Made by a program: the position numbers and the translations under genes. A stretch of 64,000 bases of DNA from Stropharia rugosoannulata (lineage: Eukaryota > Basidiomycota > Agaricomycetes > Agaricales > Strophariaceae): positions 2,666,001 to 2,730,000 of the forward strand of contig JANCIK010000004.1 in assembly GCA_028532985.1 (NCBI GenBank). Direction: 5' to 3'. The notes beneath the pieces are model-generated. The model was not told where the DNA came from and searched no databases. It worked only from the letters and a program-made list of their open reading frames with translations. Shown here one piece after another: positions 51,965-63,287 of this stretch (positions within the stretch are counted from its first letter, which is position 1; each line of letters starts with the position of its first letter).

Positions 51965-53665
51965 ATGTCCCGTCTCTATGTCCCCTTTCTGCTCGCGGGC
52001 ATGATCCTCACCGGCTCCAGCAATTCGCTGTGGTCCAAGTGGCAGGCACGTCCGTCCCCTCCCCTAGCCGCTGCTGCCCCTAACCCCACACAGGACATGC
52101 AATGCGTCGAGAACTGCACCGACCCCGACCCCGCCACCCACGTCGTCTACGAGCAGCCTGTATGGCAGACCCTCCAGATGTTCAGTCCGTCCTCTCTCCT
52201 CTCTCTCGTCCCCATGCTCACCTGCCCCAGTCGGCGAAATGCTTTGTCAGTCGCGTCTTTCCCCACACGCCCCCACTGACCCCGTCTAGGCTTCCTTCCC
52301 GTCATATACACCGCCCTCGTCGCACCCCGCCCACCCGTCCAGCTCGACACAGATGATGCCTCCAAGTCCCAGCCCCTCCGCGGCGCACGCATTCTCCTCC
52401 TCTGGATCCCTGCCGCCTGCGACCTCACAGGCACCACGGTAAGCCCCCGCACCCGCACCCCACCCCCCGCTCACCCCGCCCCCAGCTCATGAACGTCGGC
52501 CTCCTCTACACACCCGTCTCAATCTACCAGATGACCCGCGGCTCCGTCGTCCTCTTCGTCGGCACCTTCTCCGTCCTCTTCCTCCGCCGCCGCCTCTGGC
52601 TCTACCAGTGGGTCTCCCTCATCATCGTCATGTCCGGCGTCGCCCTCGTCGGCTACAGCGGCTCTCTTGCCAAGCACGCTATTTCTCAGCAGGCCATCGG
52701 CGCCCTCGCACGCATCTCCGGCACTGAAGAGCCAGAGGTCACAAAGGTCCTCGTCGGCGTCTTTCTCACCATCTTTGCACAGGTCTTGTAAGTCCCTCTC
52801 TCCTCGCAGTCTGCCCCGCCTCACCCCGTCCAGCACCGCAACCCAGTTTGTCGTCGAAGGTCCGTCTCTCCGCCCATAATTATATCCCCTGCTGACCCCT
52901 CCACAGAGAAAATCATGAGTCCGTCCGCCCATCCACGTTCCCTCCTCACCTACTAACCCCCCACAGGCCGCTACTCCGTCTCGCCTCTCGTCGCCGTCGG
53001 CTTCGAGGGCCTCTTCGGCACCCTCTCCGTCCTCCTCTTCGTCCCCTTCCTCGCCATCCCTGCCGTCACACGCATCTCCCCCTTCTTCGACCTCCCCCGC
53101 GGCTGGACCCAGATGATCAACACCCCGCCCGTCCTCTTCTCCGGCATCGCCATCTGCCTCTCCATCTCCCTCTTCAACTTTTTCGGCCTCAGCGTCACCC
53201 GCCACGTCTCCGCCACCGCCCGCTCCCTCGCCGACACCTGCCGCACCCTCTCCATCTGGCTCATCAGCCTCGGCCTTGGCTGGGAGCACTTTGTCTGGCC
53301 TATTAGTCTCGTACAGGTCTTGGGCTTTGCTCTCCTTGTGTAGGTTCTACCTTTTTGGATATGGCGCGGTGCTTACCTTTTAATGTAGGTACGGAACGTT
53401 CTTGTTCAATGATCTCGTCGCGCCGCTGCCGTGTCTGCCCGGGCCCCCGACCGCTGCAGAGGTAGACGAGGGCGAGGAAGGCGAGCGCACGGGTCTACTT
53501 TCCGGATCCATCGAGGCCGGCGCCCACTCGCAGACGCTCGATGAGACTGCCGTACTACCCGCCGATCTCGGCCGCGGTGGGTACGACGTCCTCCCCCAGG
53601 GCGAGCACATCCGCGGGTACGAAGTCGCCGACGAGCAGGGAAGTTCTGCCGGTGTCAAGCCGTAG
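51965..53665 (+). CDS. SLC35F6-like drug/metabolite transporter superfamily protein
   Basis: A ten-helix nucleotide-sugar/drug-metabolite transporter type membrane protein resembling SLC35F6. Nine exons (51965-52045, 52094-52184, 52231-52245, 52290-52438, 52486-52787, 52834-52859, 52907-52918, 52967-53339, 53389-53665) total 1,326 nt, or 441 residues, in frame. Features are the N-terminal helix LYVPFLLAGMILTGSSNSLW, KWQDMQCVENC, LLWIPAACDLTGTTLMNVGL, the conserved YTPVSIYQMTRGSVVLFVG and FLRRRLWLYQWVSL. The second half shows TATQFVVEEKIMSRYSVSPL and SVTRHVSATARSLADTCRT. The C-terminal about 80 residues are soluble and acidic. Intron 1 begins GC rather than GT, exon 3 is 15 nt and exon 7 only 12 nt. 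Substrate unknown; relatives sit in lysosomal, vacuolar or Golgi membranes. Confidence 0.85.
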
Positions 53666-54413
53666 ATTACCTTTACTTGCGTGCGGGTTTTTTGATATAA
53701 ACGGGTTTCTGTCTCTGGTTGGTTACTTACATGCATACTTTTTATTTACGACTAGCTACATACATACATATGCATTGATATGTGCAGTGACTTTTTTGCA
53801 TGCGTAGACGTGTTCACGTACTTACAGGTAAATTTGCGGTAATATATGGTTGGTTTGGTTGTTTTTTTGAGAGAGAGATTGGTGGTATGTAGATGATAAG
53901 TACTACATACATACGGTGTGACGCGTGTGGGGGTGGGGTGGAGAACGTGGCTAAGAGTCTTAGTAAGTAGTGCAGCGCTAGCGCTGATCGGGGCGCTAAA
54001 TTGTGATTGTTATTTTTTTTTTGATTGTTTTGAGTCGTGTTTTTCATTTCGGGATATGGATGACGATGACGATGTGCGTGATGACGGTGTGTATAATGAC
54101 GGTGTACATTATTGTGTAGCCGTGGCCGTGGTCGTGGACTAACACTATAGTGCGCGGACTCTCCGGGCGTGTGTGTGTGACTGGCGCGATGGTTGGAAGT
54201 TGAAATTGAAAGTTGGGACGCGACGCGACGCGGCGGCCGTTGGGGTACTAGACTCGGTGGGGTTCGTCTAGAGTCTAGTGGGTATGTAGTGATATGATAT
54301 GATATATGATATGGTGTGTAGGACGGACGGCTCCGAGGATGAGCTAGACGCGTAGCGCGGGCCACCCAGTCGATGCCGGCATGATATATATTACCCTTTG
54401 AATTTGGGTAGCA

Positions 54414-54414
<1 letters not shown>

Positions 54415-54445
<31 letters not shown>

Positions 54446-54475
54446 CATAGCAAGTAAGTAAGTATGTATGTATGT
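54415..54475. repeat. Compound microsatellite (AGT)10 plus (AAGT)3(ATGT)3
   Basis: Ten exact AGT units (54415-54444) are followed, after a short gap, by AAGT and ATGT tetramers (54452-54475). Noncoding location. Confidence 0.9.
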
Positions 54476-54794
54476 GCTTACAAGCTTCCTAGTTCTATTG
54501 TGGGTATAGTCCAGTGCCACTGCTACTGCTACAGGTTATCATGGTACTACACAATCTATCAGACTAATACGATCATCGACTCGTCTATCCGGTTAATCAA
54601 GGGTACATACTACATACGACAAATCGCTCCAAGTCCAAGTTGTAACGCTAGCCGTACCCGTGTGGAGGCCGATAGCGTGCCACTGCTAGCGTGGTATCAG
54701 TACATATATACCTGGTAATGCTAGCCCGAGCGCTAAGGCTTAAGGCGCTAAGCGCGCGTCGCTGTCGACACCATCATATTACCCTATATTACCC

Positions 54795-54820
54795 CGTTCG
54801 TTCGTTCGTTCGTTCGTTCG
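54795..54820. repeat. (CGTT)n microsatellite
   Basis: About six and a half exact CGTT units in noncoding DNA, likely polymorphic. Confidence 0.9.
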
Positions 54821-57800
54821 TGATTCAGAGCGTCCGGGACCGGGGGACAAGTATGCAATAGATAGATAAAATCAAGACCCGGATAAGATAAATTAATGGC
54901 CCCAATGGTGCCAAGATCAAGATCAACGAACGGTGGCGGGCCTTAGCCGAGTGGGGACTTGTAGGTCCGCGGCGGAGTTCACTGTGACCCGGACGCTATC
55001 GCTGCAAGGGCGGGCGCCTACGCGTACGGTCTGGCTATGTTACAGTCTGCCACAGCTCGGTATAGCCTATATAGAGCGCTGGCGGCGTAACGCGTTCTAC
55101 TAGTAGCCACCACAATAAACAGAGCTCGAGAAGGCGTACAGCCGCACGGCGCGGGTGCACATTGACTCGGTGAACAGTGTGGATTTGAATAGCTAGTGAT
55201 TGACTATGGTTGATTGAATGTACTTAGTACATACATACATATACTACCTGCGGCTCTGCGCCGGTGATCAGCGCAGACAAGCTTTTGATTTACTACGAAT
55301 GGGTTAGTGCGCGGGACGGGATGGGATGGGATGCAATTGTGTAGAATGGGACCGGATGGGACGGTGTGAGGGCATTGACTCATTGAATTGAAGTGTATTG
55401 TATTGCGGCGGGTGCAGAGAAGCAGAACGTATTGAAGTGCACTCGATAATAAAGGTGCAGGTCCGTCCGTTGAATTGGACTTTGATACTATATTTTGTGG
55501 CACGGCACTAAAGGTTAATTGAGGACTGGACGCGTTTAGTTACCGGACGCGATCCCTTGTATACCGTACGTGCTAACGTGTAGCTAAGTCTATCTGGTCT
55601 GGCCAGTCTGTACCCCGCAGTGCGCGCTCTGCGAGCGGGCGGGAGGTGCGGCTGAGTACAGCCCCGCGACGCTCTGCGGTGTTTACAGCCGCTGCAGAGT
55701 TTTATAGCACAGTAGTAACCACAAATCCAATCTTGCATTTATTCTGTAATTCAAAAGTGACTGATATAAATGACATTGTCAATCATGACGCGCACCACTT
55801 AGTACACGACGCGTGCGCGTTGACACGCGTCCGTGTCGGCTTCTATCACTGCTGTTAATAGTACCAAGTGTACTAGCGCGTCTGATCCTAGATAGGACGG
55901 CACACACAACAAAAATATACGCGCCCGCCCACGTCACGATGTATTAAAAATTCGCCATGCACGCACGTTCACTGGCACCAGCTCCACAGCGGCGATTCAG
56001 AACTTCGCTCGACATACATAGTACACCTAATCCCAGGCCGGTGCATGTACAAAAATTGTACCGCCTCCCACCTCCCACCTTCCACCGCTGTGCTTCTGCG
56101 CTGGGAATTTCTCCGCGCCGCCGCAAAGCCTTGAGCCTGGCAACTAGTCGCCGAAGCTCTAATACCAGATATTAGACCTGCGAAGGCAGCAAGGGCGGTG
56201 AGTAATCCACGGCGCCCTTCTCCCTCCCCTCCCCTTCCCTACTAGCCCGCGCGAGGCGTCGAGAAGCAGTACAGCCTCTGATCCACGGGATTCGCGGGAT
56301 CAGCGGCAGAATGGGGCAGAATGGCAGAATGGCAGCCTGCCACCTGCCGCGATTGTGCCCTAGCAGCTCTAAGCCTCTACATGCGGGCCACTGCATGCCG
56401 GACTGTGCTGCCGCCTTCTGCCACTGTCCCCGTCCGTCAGGACTTCTTGAGCTGCGGAGTGCGGCGCGGACAGTGCGGGTGTGGTTGCGGGTATATATGC
56501 GGGCGGAGGGAGAGGGTCGAGGCACGTCGGTGGGCTGGCGAAAGCGGCGCGGCGCGGGTCCCTGTGGACGCGCTTTCCCGAATTGGCACAGCACGCCATT
56601 CGCGCGCGTGTGTGTGGGCGTCTGTGGAAGGCGCCGCTCAAAGGCCTGGATTTAATTGAACTCGAACGTGTACTGTGTTTGCCTTCGCCGCGGTCTGAAT
56701 TAATCTGAGCTTGGCATTCTTCTATCTTCTTCTTTTTGCGACGAGGGTTTAAACCTCCCACTGGAAGATTTTTTAAAATTTGGCTCAAGCACAACCAACA
56801 CCCCGTCCGCGCGTCCAATGCCGCGGGAACCTAATCAAGGCGAGGCGCGAAGTACCTCCAATGCGCATTGTTCTGTACGCGGTAGGCGACTTCGTATTAC
56901 TCATCCGCCACAAGAAAATACTGAACTTTTTGTGACACTTCTCAGAACCATACTGATTACTTGAGAACCGTCCACAGCGTGTTTGTCGCTGGCCTCGAAT
57001 TGTTCCCAGGTGGTGCCAGAGGCTACACGCTCACATGCACAGTGCATGCACGGTCTGCAGCAGCCGCTGTCACGCTTGCGTGTACCATGCCCCGCTGTAC
57101 GTATGTACGTACATACATAACTATCATCGCGTCGACGATATACCGACGCCAATATGATCTACGGACCGTCCTGCGGGGCGGCCTCGACCGCTGTCACGCT
57201 GTCAACGTCAGGCAGCGGCGGCTATGATGGATGATGCGTCGCAGTCCCGCGCATCAGCGTGGAAACAACGGCAGCGCGTGGGTAAACAGTCCCCGCGTAC
57301 GTTGTTCTGCATACCATTCTGGCGGTATTCCCTTTTGCACCGCGTAGGTATGTGCGTTGTGACCGAGCGGGGATAGCACCTGTGCAGGCGCGGCGGGTGT
57401 GACGCTGCGTGCGTCTCGCAGCCGGCTGGACGATGGACATCTACATATTGATTGATATATTGTTCTTGAAGCTTTACTCGGACTCCGTATTCGTGACGAA
57501 CAGCACGAGGCGGTCGGAGAGGCGCGGGGCATGCCATGGTCATCGTTTCACTTGGAGAGAAAATCAAAGAAGACCTGATTCTTGCCTGATCCATGCACAA
57601 ATCCGTCGCTGTGTGCTCTGGCAGGCATCGAGAAGCACGATGAAATCAGCTGCCTGCCGAATACTACCGAGCACGCACTGGACGCCAATTCAAAAACTCT
57701 AGACCAGCATATAATTTAACTTGTCTACTATGTATGTGTACCATGCGCACAGTGGAAGAACCAGACATTTGTATAAGCCTATCAGTTAGGCGTGATGGCG

Positions 57801-60800
57801 GAAGTGCCGCCTTGAAGCAGAGCTGTAACGGCTCATGCAGTTTGCTGAAACAGACAGGTGATACTATACAATACCTGGGCATTTTTAGGAATCCATCTCC
57901 TTGTAAACAGGACTTCAGGAAGTGAATGGCGCGGGGAAATCAAGTAACAAATTATGCTTCATCACTATTCAAAGTCATGGATCAAAATCCAAAAGTGAAG
58001 CAAGAGACCATACAATCAGTCGAGATCAAGCCGCCTATTTCTCTCGACAAGAACAAAACCGTCCATCATACTCGTTGGGGGTGTATGTCACAGATGCAAA
58101 CATTTCATCCTTATTTTTGTTTGTCATCGGCGAGATATAACGGCCGGTAGGTTTTGCTTCAAGCATATTTCCTGCAGGAGATGAGGTTCTCACAGCACCA
58201 CACTCAATTGTGTACCGCGCACAAGGTACATCCGACACTCGTGCGGTGCGACGTCAGCGCATATGTAACGGTAAACATAAACGAGCTCGGAGTATTGTCG
58301 CGGACACTTTAACGACGTCTGAAATAAGCCATGAACCTTGTTTCTTCATAACTATCCACATATTGAGTTCCGAGTCTGGCTACAATAACAGTCAACGTAA
58401 ACTATTGTGCAAATCCAGTGAAGATGTCGACCAATTGCATGCTCATTTCATGTATTTTTGAACAAATGTTACTCTTGCACTGAAACGTCTACGTAAAACT
58501 GTCTGCAGAATGGAAGGGCAGCGATTGACGTCGCCTACGGTCAGTTGGAGCATGGGCGCCTAAAAATACACAAAATGAAATGTGCGTCCGGGGCAAGATT
58601 CGTAAATGTTCAATTCAAGTTCCATAGAATAATCGTTGATCAAACTGACGCACTTGCGGTATTTTTTCTGCTGGCCTCATGACTCAATGTCATTGTTTAA
58701 CCGGGTTTCCCTTGCACTACTACATTGGCGGTGAGAAGACTGTGCTTCCATGCTTGCCTGGCTTATCCTCGGTCTTGAGCGGGGAATCACTATTGAAACA
58801 GGACTCTGCGTGAGCAATTGAGTAAACCATACACTCTCTATGCTAGCATAGTTCTGTGCACGGTATGGAGGTTATAATACAGAAAGGTATAGATGTCCTC
58901 AAAAAAGATATCTCAGAGTCCCTGTGGGAAACTCCTTTTCGGCTCCGCCCGCGGGTTCTCTTGTCGGTAAAATAGACTTTGTTCATGGGACGCACTGGAA
59001 AGCCGATGAGAGCAGTATACAAAGGATTCCCTCGCGCCACGGCTGGTCTATACATTTCATATTTTAGTGACTGATTGTCACCCCGTGTTAAGATTCCTCA
59101 TAAACATAGTTGCAGTAGCGCTTACACATGAGCCGTTGAATTGCATACATATGCCGCCAGACCCTAAACCACACATCCAACGTGATCATGATCGACTGCG
59201 GACGAAGCATGCCGCCTTTCGCCTCTTGTCGCCATTTCTTCGCGGTTACATGCGCACCCTACGATTTCGGAAAAGAAGCAGAGAAGGAAGGAAGGAATAT
59301 GATCGCATGTCTCACGCACATGGGGTAACGTCGTTGAAAATAGACCACGAGAGCCAGACAAACCTGCAATGATATCTGTCTGCCAACCACTTGACATCGC
59401 GGCCGAGAAACGGAACAGTACACGCAAAGCACGCATGCAATTAGATGTCATAAAGCTATTTATAGCTCGAGGCTAGAGGTTATGTTTTCTCACCGACGGA
59501 CTGCAGTATATTGCTCTCCTATATGTTCTGCGTGATTTTATTTTGGTTAAAGCTGAAGCAGAGAAGCTTCTGGACTCTATTGATTATTGAAAACAGTGTG
59601 GTATAGTAGAGGATTTCCGCAGTATCATACTAGGCCTGATAGACAATTACTGCATCATTACGTAGGTAGGTTTCAAGGTATGCTTGAGCGACGTATGACT
59701 GTTAAGCAGGCTTAGTGATGTATTCAAGATGTATGGGTACAAAGTGACAAACGGGGCTGAATCAGTTTTAAAGAAGGAAGAACAAGGATTCATCACAGAT
59801 GCTGGAAGTTAATGAAGGCAAGTCAGATGGCCTATGTACATGTTCCCGCATTCTTTGAGGTGCATACCAAAGCTTCCCTGGACATCGGATTTGTGATCCA
59901 ACACATCTTATCTAGCCGCGTGTATAACAGCTGTACGCGATTGGCCAACACTGTCAGTCCTATTGAAGTGATCTTTAGATCCCATCATAGTACTTCGCAT
60001 CGGGATGTATATAATGTGTATCTTAATCCATAAGAAGGGATATTAAGATGAAAGGAGTGCATGATAGATGCTATATCTATGCTATGATACAGTTTGCAAC
60101 AGAGACAGCAAGAAAGGCGGCGTAAGTAGTACTAGTGCCACAATGAATACTCAATGAATTCTACACAAATTCTACATACTTATTCGCAACTTATTTGCAA
60201 AATGAAATTGAAAACACATTGAATGTCATCGCATTAGTTGAGCCACCGATCAAGCTTCGAGAACACCTACTTCAGATTTGTTTTGGAAAAAATGAGAAGG
60301 TGAACAGATGATAATTCAACTCCAAAGTTGTTGCTCCATTGAGGAACTTCCATCGACGGCAACAGGAATGCTGTCACGCCGGTGTGACCTGATGTGCCGG
60401 AGTCCGGAGTTCTGCATGACCCGGTGTTCCGGTACACCGGCCAAATGCCGGCGTCCGTCTGTCACAGTTAGACTCTCTTCATAAAGAACGGCTATGATGC
60501 ACTTACATATGCTCCCTGAAATCAGTGTGGAAAGGGAGCTAGATGGGGCACCGTTTCTATAGCAGTTACAGAAGCAGTCCCGAATCCCGATACATAAGGA
60601 CATTCATTTAATCGGCACCACCTTCTACGTACTTCTCTACTGAATATTCAAAGACTCTTCGATTTTTCATTATTCTGTTATAAGCTGATGAAACACTTCA
60701 GACTATCAAGACGTCACTGGTCATTTTGTGGTGTAAATGACCGCCGACTAAACGCACGACTTACTCTCTGACTTCCGGAATACCTGGCCGCGTCGAGTGA

Positions 60801-60999
60801 ATGCCTTCTAAATGTAGTGCATAAATTGCGTTTAGAAGTTACATTAAATCAACTGTGTTTTAAGTAAACAAAATTACCGACATTTTGTATAACCTGGGTT
60901 AATCAAAGTTTGTTCAACTCTTCAATTATTTTGTCTTCTTAGCTCTGATAAAACAACGATTGAGGGCACTTTCGAGGTTAACGAGTAGTATTCTAGAGC

Positions 61000-61326
61000 T
61001 TATACGGCTTCCATACGTCCATACTTGCTGGTGATTAATAACAGACGAAAGCAGTGTGTATCACTTGAGTCGGATCTAACATGCTTACTATGTAATGAAT
61101 TAGTTTGAGGCAGGGTCTCACAAGTAATTTGACGCATTCCTCCGCAGAACCAGGACATTTGATCGGACTGTGATTGTTGACAGGTTTTTCCAGCAATTTG
61201 TAGATTGAAACAAACGCTGGCAGTGTCAGCACGCAGAATTCCACATACAATAACGACGCTTCTGACAGTTTCCTGAGTACCATCTTCGAAGACCAAGGTA
61301 ATGAATAGAAAGTGTGACTTGCACAT
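61000..61326 (-). CDS. Doubtful 108-codon ORF downstream of SHQ1
   Basis: An ATG-started minus-strand frame begins 33 bp after the SHQ1 stop. It reads CKSHFLFITLVFEDGTQETV and has several Cys residues. No domain is recognised and no signal peptide is clear. The overlap with the expected SHQ1 3' UTR argues against a separate gene. Confidence 0.2.
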   Translation of the reverse strand: MCKSHFLFITLVFEDGTQETVRSVVIVCGILRADTASVCFNLQIAGKTCQQSQSDQMSWFCGGMRQITCETLPQTNSLHSKHVRSDSSDTHCFRLLLITSKYGRMEAV

Positions 61327-61359
61327 AACTAGATAGACCTGTGTCTAATTTCTCGGTAG

Positions 61360-63018
61360 TTATGTGTCATCGCTATCTTCGGACTCATCATCACTATCTG
61401 GTTCCCTTTCTTCTGTTTGTAGAGCGGCCGATTCGATGATTTCGAGATCAAAACCTAGTGACGATTTTGCGAGTTTAGTCGTCATAAGGACCTGTCCTAG
61501 TGCTTTTAGAACGTCGTCACTGTAATCATTCCTTGTGAGCTTGAGAATAATAATGGAAGGAAGAGCACGAACTCAGCGTCGGCCTGTATCCATACGCAGA
61601 AATCATCCACCCAAATTTTGCTATAGATATAATAAACTTCATGATGATCAAGGACACCTTTCATCTCCAAAAGGCACCTCATGACCATTCTTTTTCCATT
61701 TTTGAGAAATGCAGCGACGTCTTTCTGGCATGTCTCGGCAAGTGCAAACGAGCGATATAAGGGAAATGTCAAACTGCGTCGATACGATGGCACAAGAGCA
61801 TCTTGAAGCTCTTCAACCTTGAAGCTCTGGGAACTTCCGCTGAAGTGGCGGGAATGCGGAGGATCGAGGGCAGAGAACGCCGGTGTAAGATTACACATTG
61901 TCCATGCGCTTTCAGGTGTAGGGTCGCATTGTGTTGTCCTTGATTCATATGCGTACGAGAAGAGCAAAGTAACCAGGGTCAGGTATAAGTCATGCGCTTG
62001 TACACTCGTCGCGATATCTTCAAAAGTCCGTTTGCTTCAACCATATAATTTAGCAAGGACATGGACGCACATTCTTTTCGAGGAAGACGAAGCATATCCA
62101 TGTTTTCTTTCTCCGTGTAAATAAAAGGCGTGTCATCGGATGCATGGGGATGCTTCCAGTGAATTAACTCCTGGATGTACTCATCATCCATAAAGTCTGC
62201 ACTGTTGATGTTATAAAACCTCAATGGAGTTTTGAAGTCAATATGACGCTCACATATAGTGTTCTTCATCAAACTTGGCGTCCTCATGCTCAATCCTTTT
62301 CGATGTGCGCTCTTCCGCTGTACATTCTTCCGCATCTCCGCCAAGTTCATTTACCTCGTTTTCCGTGTGAAGTACATGCCTGAGGTAGCCCGAGTGCATG
62401 TCAAGGAAGCCATAGTGTTGCTGTTTGGAAAGGTTCAAAGGAGGTAGTCCTTCTGGAGGAACCTGCTGGGGTAATTGCCAATCGTTCTTTTCGGCTAAAT
62501 ATTTGCAGTTTAGTTGGGAAGAATTCAGTAAACGAAAGCTAGATTACCTTCGATAAGCTCTTGATCTTCTTTGCCCAGCGAGAGGCTTTCTGTTTGGGAG
62601 ACCAGCTCGTCCTCAGTGTTGGTCTGTGAAGCAATCACTTCTATGAAAGGCGTCGTTTTGTCTGCCGTGCGTCGAGGAGCAAGTAGCTTGGCCAGCAGGT
62701 CAAGATCATCGAAGACTTCTCCAGGGTTTTCTTTCGTTAAAGTTATAGTCAAAGTACCGGAGCTTGGGTCATAGTTTGCAGACGAATCGTCATCCTCCAG
62801 CAATGGTTTCGAGAAGTTCAGGCGCAAGAAGTATGGGTTTACGTGAATGGTGACTAGAGTGCAATCCACGTTTACTTCTACATCGGCAGCCTGGCTCTTG
62901 CCGCGTAAGATACATCCGGGAGACAAGGTGAGGGGCGGCGTACACGGATGGAGGGACAGTACATCGACACAACGACCGCTTTCTCTGTCTGGCTGCAGCT
63001 GAACCGAGGGGTTATCAT
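61360..63018 (-). CDS. SHQ1: Shq1, H/ACA snoRNP assembly chaperone
   Basis: Shq1 binds the pseudouridine synthase Cbf5/dyskerin before its incorporation into H/ACA ribonucleoproteins. The ATG at 63018 opens MITPRFSCSQTEKAVVVSMY. A short intron joins CPSIR to AADVEVNVDCTLVTIHVNPY, the N-terminal CS (Hsp20-like) domain with FLRLNFSKPLLEDDDSS, YDPSSGTLTITLTKENPGEV and LDLLAKLLAPRR. The middle is acidic. The Shq1-specific helical domain follows: NDWQLPQQVPPEGLPPLNLS, QQHYGFLDMHSGYLRHV, EYIQELIHWKHPHASDDTPF, LLFSYAYESRTTQCDPTPES and the hallmark FPLYRSFALAETCQKDV. The C-terminus is acidic, SDDESEDSDDT, ending at TAA 61362-61360. About six introns are needed; those inside the helical domain were only located approximately. 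Confidence 0.88.
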
Positions 63019-63287
63019 GGTTGATGAAGGATACAGCTATTCTTCACCCGTGCGGTGAGTCACAGCCAGAAATGTGGAATGGTTATGACTTTTGAAAATG
63101 ACGAACAACTTGAACGCGCGAATTTCCTTCGATCGCCCGTCCACATTTAGACATTCTCTCCATCATCATCTCCACCGCCAACTCTGACTTTAACCGATAA
63201 GCGCTCTGTCACAAACTATCTCTCTGGACGCTGATAATCTGGTGGAAACTACTTATTTCGACAATACTTGCTTTCTAACCCTTAATC
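63019..63287. promoter_or_regulatory. Divergent promoter SHQ1/TRP2 with Gcn4/Cpc1 site
   Basis: 269 bp between starts. TGAGTCA at 63056-63062 is an exact Gcn4/Cpc1 (general amino acid control) element, placed 226 bp upstream of TRP2. The TRP2-proximal part contains T/C-rich stretches but no obvious TATA box. Confidence 0.65.

Larger units (their letters stand above)
53666..61359. other. 7.7-kb gene-poor region
   Basis: Between the SLC35F6-like stop and the SHQ1 stop. Only short frames occur, none with a domain I recognise. The left part (53.7-57.5 kb) is rich in microsatellites and in TACATACATA-type runs. The right part (57.5-61.3 kb) is AT-rich apart from a GC island with CCGG palindromes near 60365-60460. 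No transposon ends, tRNA or rRNA was recognised. It could be a decayed insertion or a heterochromatic spacer. Confidence 0.45.
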
